Shown here: in pieces, positions 26,911-36,379 of the stretch | Layout: each line of letters opens with the position of its first letter | Numbering within the stretch: the first letter of the stretch is position 1 | Assembly: GCA_035430165.1 (NCBI GenBank) | Contig: DAOMGE010000003.1 | Coordinates: 42,749-106,748 of the forward strand | Direction: 5' to 3' | From: UBA7239 sp035430165 | GTDB taxonomy: Bacteria > Pseudomonadota > Gammaproteobacteria > Pseudomonadales > UBA7239 | DNA: 64,000 nucleotides | Program-made: the position numbers and the translations under genes | The notes under the pieces: generated by a model | Seen by the model: the letters and a program-made list of their open reading frames with translations, nothing else | What the model was told of the DNA's origin: nothing | Databases searched by the model: none

Positions 26911-27197
26911 GGTTTTTTTGCCTTGTCCTTGTCATCGACGATGAGGACAAACGTTTCATCCTTGCGGATCATGCCCATGTCACGCCGCGCACGGTCTTCA
27001 ATGCTGGTGCCGTTTTTCAGCGCTTCAATTTCTGCAGCGAGCGCCTGGTTGCGTGCGCGCAGGTGTGCGTTGTCCAGTTGTTGTTTTTCAATTTCGCGTT
27101 TCAGGTTGGCAATCTGTGCCAGGCTTCCTTCCCCTACCCACAAGCGGTATTGCAGGAAGCCCAGCAGAAGCAGCAGAACCAACACAAGCCATTTCAT
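26907..27197 (-). CDS. ftsB: Cell division protein FtsB
   Basis: A 96-residue bitopic inner-membrane protein of the FtsQLB divisome subcomplex. One membrane segment (residues 3-21) is followed by a leucine-zipper coiled coil (about 28-65, LAQIANLKREIEKQQLDNAHLRARN), and the conserved EDRARRDMGMIRKDETFV region that contacts FtsL and FtsQ. It follows eno by 18 bases, the typical eno-ftsB order. Confidence 0.95.
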   Translation of the reverse strand: MKWLVLVLLLLLGFLQYRLWVGEGSLAQIANLKREIEKQQLDNAHLRARNQALAAEIEALKNGTSIEDRARRDMGMIRKDETFVLIVDDKDKAKKP

Positions 27198-27215
27198 GTT
27201 GGCGCTTTCGCCTGA

Positions 27216-28505
27216 TCAGGATTTAAATTCAGCGCGGCCGCGATAAGGCGCCTTGCTGCCCAGCTCGGCTTCGATGCGCAGAAGTCGATTGTATTTCGCC
27301 ACGCGATCCGAACGGCACAGTGAGCCGGTCTTGATTTGGCCCGCTGCAGTAGCCACGGCAAGATCAGCAATCGTGCTGTCTTCCGTTTCACCCGAGCGGT
27401 GTGAAATAACAGCGCTGTAACCGGCTTTTTTTGCCATGGCAATGGCATCCAGTGTTTCAGACAGTGAGCCGATCTGGTTGAACTTGATCAGGATGGAATT
27501 GGCGATGCCTTTGTCGATCCCTTCTTTCAGGATTTTGGTGTTGGTAACAAACAGGTCATCTCCCACCAGCTGGATTTTGTTACCCAGTTTTTCGGTCTGG
27601 GTTTTCCAGCCAGCCCAGTCACTTTCATCCTGGCCATCTTCAATCGAGATGATGGGGTATTCATTGCAAAGACCGGCGAGATAATCAGAGAAACCGGCAG
27701 AATCAAAACTCTTGCCTTCGCCACCCAGCACATAGTTGCCGTCTTTATAAAATTCTGATGATGCGCAATCGAGAGCCAACGTAACATCAGTGCCGAGTTT
27801 GTATCCGGCATTTGCCACGGCTTCCTTGATAACAGCCAGGGCTTCTGCGTTGGATGAAAGATTCGGTGCAAAACCGCCTTCGTCACCAACGGATGTACTC
27901 AAGCCGCGTGCTTGCAAAACTTTTTTCAGGGAATGAAAAATTTCTGCACCCCAACGCAATGCTTCCGCAAAATTGGGCGCGCCGACCGGTTGCACCATAA
28001 ATTCCTGGATATCGACATTGTTGTCGGCGTGCTCGCCGCCGTTGATGATGTTCATCATCGGTACCGGCATGCTGTATTGGCCTGGTGTGCCGTTGATGTC
28101 AGCAATGTGCTGGTAAAGCGGAATGTTTTTGGCCGCTGCCGCCGCTTTGGCAGCCGCGAGTGAAACAGCGAGGATTGCATTGGCGCCGAGATTGGCTTTG
28201 TTGTCGGTGCCATCTGCATCGATCATGATTTTATCGAGTGCGCGCTGGTCAGCTGCACTTTTACCGAGCAGCAGATTTTTAATGGTGGTGTTTACATTGT
28301 TGACGGCTTTCAACACACCTTTGCCGAGATAGCGTGCCTTGTCGCCGTCACGCAATTCGAGTGCTTCACGTGATCCGGTGGATGCTCCTGATGGCGCGCA
28401 AGCGCTGCCGACAAAACCGCCTTCCACTGTCACTTCTGCCATCACGGTCGGGTTGCCGCGTGAATCGAGTACTTCAAAGGCCTGGATGTCTGTGATCTTG
28501 CTCAT
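27216..28505 (-). CDS. eno: Enolase
   Basis: Interconverts 2-phosphoglycerate and phosphoenolpyruvate; 429 residues, normal length. Visible: DSRGNPTVMAEV near the start, GASTGSREALELRDGD, the metal ligands in SIEDGQDESDW and VGDDLFVTN, catalytic lysine region SILIKFNQIGSLSETL, and SHRSGETEDSTIADLAV. Two glycine-to-other changes typical of lineage variation are seen, but no lost catalytic residue. It lies in the pyrG-kdsA-eno-ftsB cluster common in gammaproteobacteria. Confidence 0.97.
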   Translation of the reverse strand: MSKITDIQAFEVLDSRGNPTVMAEVTVEGGFVGSACAPSGASTGSREALELRDGDKARYLGKGVLKAVNNVNTTIKNLLLGKSAADQRALDKIMIDADGTDNKANLGANAILAVSLAAAKAAAAAKNIPLYQHIADINGTPGQYSMPVPMMNIINGGEHADNNVDIQEFMVQPVGAPNFAEALRWGAEIFHSLKKVLQARGLSTSVGDEGGFAPNLSSNAEALAVIKEAVANAGYKLGTDVTLALDCASSEFYKDGNYVLGGEGKSFDSAGFSDYLAGLCNEYPIISIEDGQDESDWAGWKTQTEKLGNKIQLVGDDLFVTNTKILKEGIDKGIANSILIKFNQIGSLSETLDAIAMAKKAGYSAVISHRSGETEDSTIADLAVATAAGQIKTGSLCRSDRVAKYNRLLRIEAELGSKAPYRGRAEFKS

Positions 28506-28564
28506 TGGGGGATATCCTCAATTGTTTAACAGTTGTTATGGAGCGCCAGTGATTTACCGGTGCT

Positions 28565-29416
28565 TCAGGTAATGGTCAAAGCGGGTAGGCTTTTGACCAG
28601 ATCATCCACGGCCTTCATCTGGCCGAGAAAACTTTCAAGTTTGTCGAGCGGTAAAGCGCATGGGCCGTCGCATTTCGCCTTGTCCGGATCCGGATGTGCT
28701 TCAAGGAAAAGACCGGCAATACCTTGCGACATACCGGCGCGACCCAGTTCCACCACTTGCTGGCGCCGGCCACCGGCAGAATCACTGCGTCCGCCCGGCA
28801 TTTGCAGGCTGTGCGTCACGTCAAAAATGACAGGGTAGTCCATCTGTTTCATGATGCCGAAACCGAGCATGTCGACCACAAGGTTGTTGTAGCCGAAGCA
28901 GCTGCCGCGTTCGCACAGCATCAAGCGATCATTGCCGGCTTCATTGCATTTCTGCAGGATGTGTTTCATCTCGTGCGGCGCGAGGAATTGGGCTTTCTTG
29001 ATGTTGATGGCCGCACCGGTTCTGGCCATCGCGACGACAAGGTCCGTCTGGCGTGACAGAAAGGCGGGCAACTGGATCACGTCACACACTTCCGCAGCAG
29101 GAGCGCATTGCTCCGGTTCGTGTACGTCGGTAATGACAGGCACGCCAAACGTTGTCTTGATTTCCTGAAAGATTTTCATGCCTTCATCGAGGCCGGGGCC
29201 GCGATAGGAAAACATCGACGAACGGTTGGCTTTGTCAAAGGATGCCTTGAAAACGTAAGGAATGCCCAGTTTCTGTGTGACCTTGACGTAGGCTTCTGCA
29301 ACTTGCATCGCAAGGTCGCGCGATTCCAGTACGTTCATGCCACCAAAAAGCACGAAGGGTTTGTCGTTGGCAACTTCCAGATTATTGCCGAGCGTGACGG
29401 TTTTTTGTGTGCTCAT
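28565..29416 (-). CDS. kdsA: 3-deoxy-D-manno-octulosonate 8-phosphate synthase
   Basis: Condenses arabinose 5-phosphate and PEP to KDO 8-phosphate for LPS; 283 residues. Landmarks are FVLFGGMNVLES, the phosphate-binding KASFDKANRSS, GVPVITDVHEP and FDVTHSLQMPGG. The Asn in the first landmark (GGMNVLE) is typical of the metal-independent class. One-base TAATG overlap with pyrG. Confidence 0.96.
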   Translation of the reverse strand: MSTQKTVTLGNNLEVANDKPFVLFGGMNVLESRDLAMQVAEAYVKVTQKLGIPYVFKASFDKANRSSMFSYRGPGLDEGMKIFQEIKTTFGVPVITDVHEPEQCAPAAEVCDVIQLPAFLSRQTDLVVAMARTGAAINIKKAQFLAPHEMKHILQKCNEAGNDRLMLCERGSCFGYNNLVVDMLGFGIMKQMDYPVIFDVTHSLQMPGGRSDSAGGRRQQVVELGRAGMSQGIAGLFLEAHPDPDKAKCDGPCALPLDKLESFLGQMKAVDDLVKSLPALTIT

Positions 29417-31065
29417 TATTTTGTACTTTTGTTTGACGTGTTACGGCTGTGTGCCAGTGCCGCTTCGATGTAATTGCGGAACAGCGGGTGCCCGTCGCGC
29501 GGTGTCGAGGTGAATTCCGGATGGAACTGGCAAGCTACAAACCATGGGTGCTCGGGAATCTCGATCATTTCTACCAGTGTCCGGTCTTCAGACAAGCCGC
29601 CGAAGCGCAAGCCTGCATTTTTAAGGCGGTCGACGTAATTGTTGTTAACTTCATAGCGATGGCGGTGGCGCTCGCGAATATGGCCGGCACCGTAGATATG
29701 TCGTGCCAGCGACCCTTCGACCAGATGGCAAACCTGCGCGCCAAGGCGCATGGTGCCGCCGAGATCAGAGTGCTCGTCGCGTTGTTCAACGGCACCCGAG
29801 GCATCTTTCCATTCTGTGATCAGGCCAATCACCGGATCGGGTGTATTTTTATCGAATTCCGTGCTGTTGGCCTTGCCGAGGCCCAGTACATTTCGTGCGT
29901 ATTCAATGACCGCGACTTGCATGCCAAGGCAGATGCCGAGATAGGGAATCTTGCGTGTGCGGGCAAAATTGACGGTGAGGATTTTGCCTTCCACACCGCG
30001 GATGCCGAAGCCGCCGGGTACGAGGATGGCATCGACATCGCCGAGCAATTTTTCCACGCTCTCTGTGGTGACGGTTTCTGAATCGATGTAGCGCACCGTG
30101 ACTTTGGTATGCGTGGCAATGCCGGCGTGGATCAGCGACTCGTTCAGTGATTTGTACGCATCGAGCAAATCCATGTATTTGCCGACCATTGCCACTGTCA
30201 CGCTGTGTTGCGGGTTCATCAGGCCTTCGACCACGCGATCCCATTCAGACAGGTCGGATGGTTTGCATTGCAGGCCGAGTTTTTCGACCACGATGTCATC
30301 CAGTCCGTATTCATGCAGCAGGCGTGGTACGGCGTAGATAGTTTTTGCGTCGGGCAAGGGAACTACGGCGCGGAATTCGACGTTGGTGAACAGTGCAATC
30401 TTGCGACGCGAATCTTCATCGACCTCGATTTCGGAACGGCAGAGGAGGATGTCGGGTTGCAAACCGATAGAACGCAATTCTTTCACCGAGTGTTGTGTCG
30501 GTTTGGTTTTCACTTCGCCAGCGGTGGCGATGAATGGCACCAGTGTCAGGTGCATCAGCAGCGAGCGATTGAAGCCGAGTTCAACGCGCAACTGGCGCAC
30601 GGCTTCCAGAAAAGGTTGTGATTCAATGTCGCCGACCGTGCCGCCGATCTCGACCAGTGCGATGTCGGCATCACCCGCCCCTTCAAGTACGCGGCGCTTG
30701 ATTTCATCTGTGACGTGCGGAATGACCTGCACCGTGCCGCCGAGGTAATCGCCGCGACGCTCCTTGCGCAAGATTGTTTCGTAGACGCGGCCGGTGGTGA
30801 AGTTGTTGCGCTGGCTCATGTGCGTGCGCAGGAATCGCTCGTAATGGCCGAGGTCAAGGTCGGTTTCAGCACCGTCTTCTGTGACATAGACTTCGCCGTG
30901 CTGGAACGGGCTCATGGTGCCCGGGTCGACGTTGAGATAAGGATCCAGCTTCATGATGGTGACCTTGAGGCCACGCGCCTCCAGGATGGCACCCAGGGAG
31001 GCCGAGGCGATGCCCTTGCCCAGGGAAGAAACCACACCACCAGTGACAAAAATAAAACGCGTCAT
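29416..31065 (-). CDS. pyrG: CTP synthase
   Basis: Amidates UTP to CTP using glutamine; 549 residues from ATG 31065 (MTRFIFVTGGVVSSLGKG), the standard start. The N-terminal synthase domain has the P-loop GGVVSSLGKGIASAS; the C-terminal class I glutamine amidotransferase domain (from about residue 290) has the oxyanion GGFGIRGVEGK, the catalytic cysteine in YLGICLGMQVAV and the His-Glu pair in CQFHPEFTS. A TAAGG ribosome site precedes the start. It leads the pyrG-kdsA pair. Confidence 0.97.
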   Translation of the reverse strand: MTRFIFVTGGVVSSLGKGIASASLGAILEARGLKVTIMKLDPYLNVDPGTMSPFQHGEVYVTEDGAETDLDLGHYERFLRTHMSQRNNFTTGRVYETILRKERRGDYLGGTVQVIPHVTDEIKRRVLEGAGDADIALVEIGGTVGDIESQPFLEAVRQLRVELGFNRSLLMHLTLVPFIATAGEVKTKPTQHSVKELRSIGLQPDILLCRSEIEVDEDSRRKIALFTNVEFRAVVPLPDAKTIYAVPRLLHEYGLDDIVVEKLGLQCKPSDLSEWDRVVEGLMNPQHSVTVAMVGKYMDLLDAYKSLNESLIHAGIATHTKVTVRYIDSETVTTESVEKLLGDVDAILVPGGFGIRGVEGKILTVNFARTRKIPYLGICLGMQVAVIEYARNVLGLGKANSTEFDKNTPDPVIGLITEWKDASGAVEQRDEHSDLGGTMRLGAQVCHLVEGSLARHIYGAGHIRERHRHRYEVNNNYVDRLKNAGLRFGGLSEDRTLVEMIEIPEHPWFVACQFHPEFTSTPRDGHPLFRNYIEAALAHSRNTSNKSTK

Positions 31066-31093
31066 AAAAAACCTTATAAAAAAACCTGAGCAA

Positions 31094-31116
31094 CTCCGCC
31101 ACGCAGGGTGGCAGAG
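31094..31116 (-). promoter_or_regulatory. Hairpin in the pyrG upstream region
   Basis: CTCTGCCAC and GTGGCGGAG (minus strand) form a 9-bp stem with one mismatch and a 5-base loop, about 29 bases before the pyrG start. Seven T follow after a 9-base spacer, which is too far for a canonical terminator. Probably a leader structure or the tail of an upstream transcript. The rest of 31117-31271 shows nothing further. Confidence 0.3.
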
Positions 31117-31271
31117 GGGACTAAACACACATCAAAACAAGTTGATCGGGTGTCGCGCAGTCGAGAGTTGGATCCGTGCGCAGAACACCTCAGGGACGGG
31201 ACGTCAGCCTACCAGAAAGGGACTTTTCAGACAATGAAACGGGTCACAGTCGGTGCGGTGTTCGGCTGGAA

Positions 31272-33677
31272 TTACCGCCATACCCAGTTGTCTTCTTCCG
31301 GTAAATCCACGCCGTATTCACGTGCGTAATCGCGGCAGCGCTGCTGTTGGTCCCGCAGCTGTTGTATGACTGTTGATGTGTCCTGCAAGGAGGGGAGGTT
31401 TACTGGCAGGCGCTTGATGGAATCGATGGCGAGACTGAAGCGATCAATTTCGTTGTCGATGGCCAGTCCCAGTGGTGTGTTGATACTGCCCTTTTCCTTG
31501 TAGCCACGCACATGCAGGCGTTCCTGGTTGGCCCGGCGGTAAGTCAGCCGGTGGATCAGCCACGGGTAGCCGTGGAAATTGAAAATGATGGGTTTGTCGA
31601 CGGTGAACAGTGCCTCGAAGTCGGCATCGGACAAGCCGTGCGGATGTTCGGATGATGGCACCAGCTTGTACAGGTTCACGACATTGACGAAGCGGATTGC
31701 CAGATCCGGAAAATATTCGCGCAGCAAGCGGGTAGCTGCCAGTGCCTCGCGAGTGGGAATGTCACCGGCGCTGGCCATCACCAGATCCGGTTCGCTGCCG
31801 GGCAAGTCGTTACTCGCCCATGGCCAGATACCGATACCGTTTTTGCAGTGAGCGATTGCGGCTTCCATATCGAGATATTGCAAATGTTTCTGCTTGTCCG
31901 AGACGATGACATTGATGTAATCCGTACTGCGCAAGCAGTGATCAGCTACCGCGAGCAAGCAGTTGGCATCCGGCGGCAGGTAAATGCGTGTGACTTGAGG
32001 ACTTTTGTTCACGACCAGATCGAGAAAGCCGGGATCCTGATGGGTGAAACCGTTGTGGTCCTGTCGCCACACGGTTGATGTCACCAGCAGGTTCAGTGAA
32101 GCGATGGGTGCGCGCCAGGGAATGGCGCGTGACATGGCCAGCCATTTGGCGTGCTGGTTGAACATGGAGTCGATGACATGCACAAACGATTCATAGGTCG
32201 AAAAAAATCCGTGGCGACCACTGAGCAGATAACCTTCCAGCCAGCCTTCCAGGGTGTGTTCGGACAACATTTCCAGTACGCGGCCATCCGTTGATAATTC
32301 ACCGCCATCGGCATCTTCCGGCAGGTAATTCGCCAGCCACAATTTTTTACTGACAGAGTAAATGTCATCGAGTTTGTTCGATGTGTTTTCATCCGGCCCG
32401 AACACGCGAAACGTTTGCATGTTGTTTTGCATGATGTCACGCAGGAATTTTCCCAGAGGTCGCGTGTTTTCTGCGGCCAGCGTGCCTGGTGTGGTGAGTG
32501 CAATGGCGTATTGGCTGAAATCCGGCATGTCGAGTGGTGTGCGCAACAGGCCGCCATTCGCGTGTGGGTTGGCACTCATACGGCGTTTGCCGGTTGGCGC
32601 CAGGGCCTTCAGTTCTGTGCGGAGTTTTCCGGTGTCGTCAAATAATTCATGGGGTCGATAATTGCGCAACCAGTTTTCCAGTTGTTGTAAATGCGCAGAA
32701 TTTTCACGCACGCCAGTTAACGGTACCTGGTGCGCACGCCAGGAATTTTCCACGTGGTGACCGTCGACAATATCTGGCCCGGTCCAGCCTTTCGGGCTGC
32801 GCAACACGATCATGGGCCAGCGCGGTCGGGCTGCGGAATGATTGTCGCGCGCCTGTTGCTGGATGGCGCGAATATCCAGCACACACTGTTCCATCACGGC
32901 CGCCATTTTTTCGTGCATCAATGCGGGGTCGTCGCCTTCGACAACATGCGGTGTCCAGCCATAGCCGCGCAGGAGCTGGTCCAGTTCTTCATGGGAAATA
33001 CGCGACAGGATAGTCGGATTGTTAATCTTGTAGCCATTGAGGTGCAGCACGGGCAATACAGCGCCATCCCGTACGGGATTGAGGAATTTGTTCGAGTGCC
33101 ATGCCGTTGCCAGTGCGGCAGTCTCTGCTTCGCCATCGCCGACAACAACGGTCACGATCAGGTCGGGATTATCAAATGCGGCGCCAAACGCGTGCGAAAT
33201 GCTGTAGCCGAGTTCACCGCCTTCGTGGATGGAGCCGGGCAACTCCGGTGTACAGTGACTGCCGATGCCGCCGGGAAAAGAGAAATCGCGAAAAAATTCG
33301 CGCATGCCGTTTTCGGTTTCAGATTTTTCTGGATAGATTTCGCTGTAGGTGCTTTCAAGATAAACCGGCGCCAGTACGCCGGGTGCGCCGTGACCGGGAC
33401 CAGCGAGGAAAATGGCATTCAGGTCGTAGTGTTTGATCAGGCGGTTCATGTGTACGTAGACAAACGACAGGCCGGGACTGGAACCCCAGTGACCGAGCAG
33501 GCGTTGCTTGATGTGTTCCACAGCCAGCGGTTGGCGCAACAAGGGATTGTCGCGCAGGTAGATCATGCCGGCAGCGAGGTAATTGCAGGCGCGCCAGTAG
33601 GCGTCGAGCATGCCGAGTTCCTGCTGGTTGAAAGTCGTCGGCTTGTTGGTGGATGCATGCAAATCTTGCGGGTTCAC
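31272..33677 (-). CDS. xfp: Phosphoketolase (xylulose 5-phosphate/fructose 6-phosphate)
   Basis: Thiamine-diphosphate enzyme that cleaves xylulose 5-phosphate (and often fructose 6-phosphate) with phosphate to acetyl phosphate and glyceraldehyde 3-phosphate (or erythrose 4-phosphate). From GTG 33677, which has a strong AGGAG site 7 bases upstream, it is 801 residues, the family length. Motifs include LGHWGSSPGLSFVYVHMNRLI, GPGHGAPG, the ThDP-binding VVVGDGEAETAALATAW and QDHNGFTHQDPGF. The open frame continues to 33908, but this would run across the promoter of the divergent mgtA and is unlikely. The product can be used by the acetate kinase/phosphotransacetylase encoded at 51.3-53.4 kb. Confidence 0.93.
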   Translation of the reverse strand: MNPQDLHASTNKPTTFNQQELGMLDAYWRACNYLAAGMIYLRDNPLLRQPLAVEHIKQRLLGHWGSSPGLSFVYVHMNRLIKHYDLNAIFLAGPGHGAPGVLAPVYLESTYSEIYPEKSETENGMREFFRDFSFPGGIGSHCTPELPGSIHEGGELGYSISHAFGAAFDNPDLIVTVVVGDGEAETAALATAWHSNKFLNPVRDGAVLPVLHLNGYKINNPTILSRISHEELDQLLRGYGWTPHVVEGDDPALMHEKMAAVMEQCVLDIRAIQQQARDNHSAARPRWPMIVLRSPKGWTGPDIVDGHHVENSWRAHQVPLTGVRENSAHLQQLENWLRNYRPHELFDDTGKLRTELKALAPTGKRRMSANPHANGGLLRTPLDMPDFSQYAIALTTPGTLAAENTRPLGKFLRDIMQNNMQTFRVFGPDENTSNKLDDIYSVSKKLWLANYLPEDADGGELSTDGRVLEMLSEHTLEGWLEGYLLSGRHGFFSTYESFVHVIDSMFNQHAKWLAMSRAIPWRAPIASLNLLVTSTVWRQDHNGFTHQDPGFLDLVVNKSPQVTRIYLPPDANCLLAVADHCLRSTDYINVIVSDKQKHLQYLDMEAAIAHCKNGIGIWPWASNDLPGSEPDLVMASAGDIPTREALAATRLLREYFPDLAIRFVNVVNLYKLVPSSEHPHGLSDADFEALFTVDKPIIFNFHGYPWLIHRLTYRRANQERLHVRGYKEKGSINTPLGLAIDNEIDRFSLAIDSIKRLPVNLPSLQDTSTVIQQLRDQQQRCRDYAREYGVDLPEEDNWVWR

Positions 33678-33755
33678 GCACTGCTCCTGTCGCGAAAGCT
33701 CCAATAGGATGGGTGCTTTATACACCAGCTGGCATATTTGTGCTGGGCTGTAGCG

Positions 33756-33788
33756 CATACTGCCGTGATGCCGGATTGTGGCAGTATG
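33756..33788. promoter_or_regulatory. 9-bp inverted repeat in the xfp-mgtA intergenic region
   Basis: CATACTGCC (33756-33764) and GGCAGTATG (33780-33788) are perfect inverted arms around 15 bases. They lie 42 bases upstream of mgtA and 79 upstream of xfp. It could be an operator or a leader stem-loop of mgtA. Confidence 0.45.
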
Positions 33789-33829
33789 GAGATTGCGAAG
33801 GCATTGCCGGGATCTGTTTGCGGGGTGGT

Positions 33830-36376
33830 ATGAACGACACAAAAAATATCGACGAGTTGCTCGCGAGGCTTGCGGCAACCCCGGCGGGCCTGACGGCAGA
33901 TGCTGCACGCCAGCGATTGCAGCAGTACGGCTACAACGAAACCGTTGCTACCAGACAGACAGCCTTATGGTTGCGCTTCCTCAAGTTGTTTGCCAATCCG
34001 CTGGCGCTGGTCTTGCTGCTGGCAGCGGGGGTGTCCGGCATCATGGGTGATCGTGTCAGTGCATCGATCATTGTTGTGATGGTCGTGCTGAGTGCGATAC
34101 TCGATTTTGTGCAAACGATGCGTTCGCAAAATGCAGCGGAACGTTTGCGCAACCAGGTGGCACCTGTTGCGGTGGTATTGCGGGACGGCAAGGAAGTGGA
34201 AGTGGCACGACGCGATATTGTGCCGGGTGATGTGATTCGCCTGATTGCGGGTGACCTGGTGCCGGCTGATGCCTTTTTACTCGAAGCGCGCGACTTGCAT
34301 GTCAACCAGGCTGCGTTGACCGGCGAATCATTGCCGGTTGAAAAAGAGATTGATGGCAGTAGTGACGATCCGGATGCGCGCAATGTTTTTCTCGGCACAT
34401 CTATTGTCAGTGGCACAGCAAGCGCCCTCGTAACCGCAACGGGCAAGGATACACAGTTCGGCGATATTGTCGCCCGTTTATCTGCACGCGCACCGGAAAC
34501 CGACTTTGAGCGAGGCACGCGCCAGTTCGGATTTTTCATCATGCAAACGGTTTTCCTGCTGGTGATGTTTGTGGTGATTATCAGTCTCGCGTTTCATCGC
34601 AATACGCTGGAGTCGCTCCTGTTTGCGGTGGCCTTGGCGGTGGGATTGACACCGGAGTTCCTGCCGATGATCACGACGGTCACGCTGGGCGAAGGGGCGC
34701 TGAAAATGTCGCGCATGAATGTCATCGTCAAGAATCTGGCATCAATCCAGAATTTTGGCAGCATGGATATTCTCTGCAGTGACAAGACGGGCACCTTGAC
34801 CAGCGGTGAAATGACGCTGGATACACACGTCGATGCGTTTGGTGTGACTTCACAGCGTGCGTTCCTGTTTGCCTATCTGAACAGTCTGTACGAATCCGGT
34901 GTGCAGGATCCGACGGACGCAGCGGTGTTGCACCGCGCCAGGCTGAATCCGCTGGATACGGCGATCCTGGCCTATGAACATCCGGATGTGCATCTTTATA
35001 AAAAACTCGATGAAATCCCGTTTGATTTCGAGCGTCGGCGCATTTCAGTTGTAGTCGGTAACGAAGTGGTGGGTGATGACGGCAAGCGCTTGCTGATTAC
35101 CAAGGGTGCGCCGGAAAGTGTGCTGCCTCTATGCAGCAGCTGCGAAAAAAATGGTGTGGTGTTGCCGCTGGATACTGAAACGCGCGCGTTGGCTGAAACG
35201 ACGTATCGCAAACTGGGCGAGCAAGGTTATCGTGTGCTCGCAGTGGGTTATCGCAATGCCCCCGTGCAGGCTGCCTATCGTGTTGCTGATGAAAAGGATT
35301 TTACCTTGTCGGGTTATATGGCGTTTATTGATCCACCGCTGGCAGATGCAGCAGATGCGATCAGCCAGCTGAGGGCTGATGGTGTAACGGTGAAAATCCT
35401 CACCGGTGATAATGAAGCTGTCGCGCGGCATATCTGCTCAAAAGTGGGCTTGAATGCAGACAGGATTGTGCTGGGGTCGGATATGGAGGCCATGAGTGAT
35501 CCGGCGCTGGCGCAAGTCGCGGAGCAAACCGATATTTTTGCCCGGGTATCGCCAGCACAGAAAAATCGCATCATCCTGGCCTTGAAACGCCGTGGCCATG
35601 TTGTTGGCTATATGGGCGATGGGATCAACGATGCACCATCGCTGCATGCGGCGGATGTCGGTATTTCTGTCTCGTCAGCGGTTGATGTGGCAAAAGATGC
35701 CGCGAGCGTGATTCTTGCCGAGCGTAGCCTGCGCGTCTTGCATGCGGGCATTATCGAGGGACGCAAGGCTTTCGGTAACGTGATGAAGTATTTGCTGATG
35801 GGCACCAGCTCCAATTTCGGCAATATGTTCAGCATGGCTGGTGCATTCCTGTTCTTGCCTTTCCTGCCAATGCTGCCAACGCAAATCCTCTTGAATAATT
35901 TCCTTTATGATTTTTCGCAAATCACCATTCCGACGGATAATGTCGATGAAAGTTTTGTGCACAAGCCGCGCAAGTGGAATATCGGTTTTATCCGGCATTT
36001 CATGTTGTATATCGGGCCGATCAGTTCATTGTTTGATTTCCTGACCTTCTGGGTGATGTTGCGTGTTTTTCACGCAGGCGAGGCGCTGTTCCATACGGCA
36101 TGGTTTGTTGAATCGCTGGCGACGCAGACGCTGGTGTTGTTTGTAATCCGCACCCAGGGCAATCCGTTCCGCAGCCGCCCGAGCCGGCCGCTGGTGTTGA
36201 CCGTGCTGGCAATTGTGGCAACGGCGCTGGTACTGCCTTACACGCCGGTTGCCAGTGTGCTCGGCTTTGTGCCATTGCCAGCCAGTTATTTTGTCTTCCT
36301 GTCTGGTGCAACCGGCGTCTATCTGTTGCTGGTTGAATTCGTCAAACGCAAGTTGATGGCAAAACTGTTGTACTGA
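33830..36376 (+). CDS. mgtA: Magnesium-translocating P-type ATPase (P3B, MgtA-like)
   Basis: An inner-membrane Mg2+ importer of 848 residues. From ATG 33830, after a GGGGTGG ribosome site, motifs are TGES (164-167), the membrane motif GLTPEFLPM (273-281) characteristic of P3B pumps, phosphorylated Asp318 in DKTGTLT, KGAPE, and GDGINDAPSL. Ten hydrophobic segments are expected from the pattern. Usual length is about 900; the shorter length reflects a reduced N-terminal tail. Divergent from phosphoketolase and convergent with an RND gene 3 bases away. Regulation by Mg2+ through a leader RNA is known in enterics; the inverted repeat upstream could play a part here, but this is inference. Confidence 0.93.
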   Translation: MNDTKNIDELLARLAATPAGLTADAARQRLQQYGYNETVATRQTALWLRFLKLFANPLALVLLLAAGVSGIMGDRVSASIIVVMVVLSAILDFVQTMRSQNAAERLRNQVAPVAVVLRDGKEVEVARRDIVPGDVIRLIAGDLVPADAFLLEARDLHVNQAALTGESLPVEKEIDGSSDDPDARNVFLGTSIVSGTASALVTATGKDTQFGDIVARLSARAPETDFERGTRQFGFFIMQTVFLLVMFVVIISLAFHRNTLESLLFAVALAVGLTPEFLPMITTVTLGEGALKMSRMNVIVKNLASIQNFGSMDILCSDKTGTLTSGEMTLDTHVDAFGVTSQRAFLFAYLNSLYESGVQDPTDAAVLHRARLNPLDTAILAYEHPDVHLYKKLDEIPFDFERRRISVVVGNEVVGDDGKRLLITKGAPESVLPLCSSCEKNGVVLPLDTETRALAETTYRKLGEQGYRVLAVGYRNAPVQAAYRVADEKDFTLSGYMAFIDPPLADAADAISQLRADGVTVKILTGDNEAVARHICSKVGLNADRIVLGSDMEAMSDPALAQVAEQTDIFARVSPAQKNRIILALKRRGHVVGYMGDGINDAPSLHAADVGISVSSAVDVAKDAASVILAERSLRVLHAGIIEGRKAFGNVMKYLLMGTSSNFGNMFSMAGAFLFLPFLPMLPTQILLNNFLYDFSQITIPTDNVDESFVHKPRKWNIGFIRHFMLYIGPISSLFDFLTFWVMLRVFHAGEALFHTAWFVESLATQTLVLFVIRTQGNPFRSRPSRPLVLTVLAIVATALVLPYTPVASVLGFVPLPASYFVFLSGATGVYLLLVEFVKRKLMAKLLY

Positions 36377-36379
36377 TAT

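Noticed and set aside
31066..31271. Pyrimidine-sensing attenuator or riboswitch before pyrG
   Set aside because: The hairpin has a mismatch and is separated from the T run by 9 bases, and no recognised riboswitch core is seen.
33677..33908. Longer phosphoketolase starting at 33908
   Set aside because: The extra 77 residues lack family similarity and run through the mgtA promoter, while GTG 33677 has a strong ribosome site.
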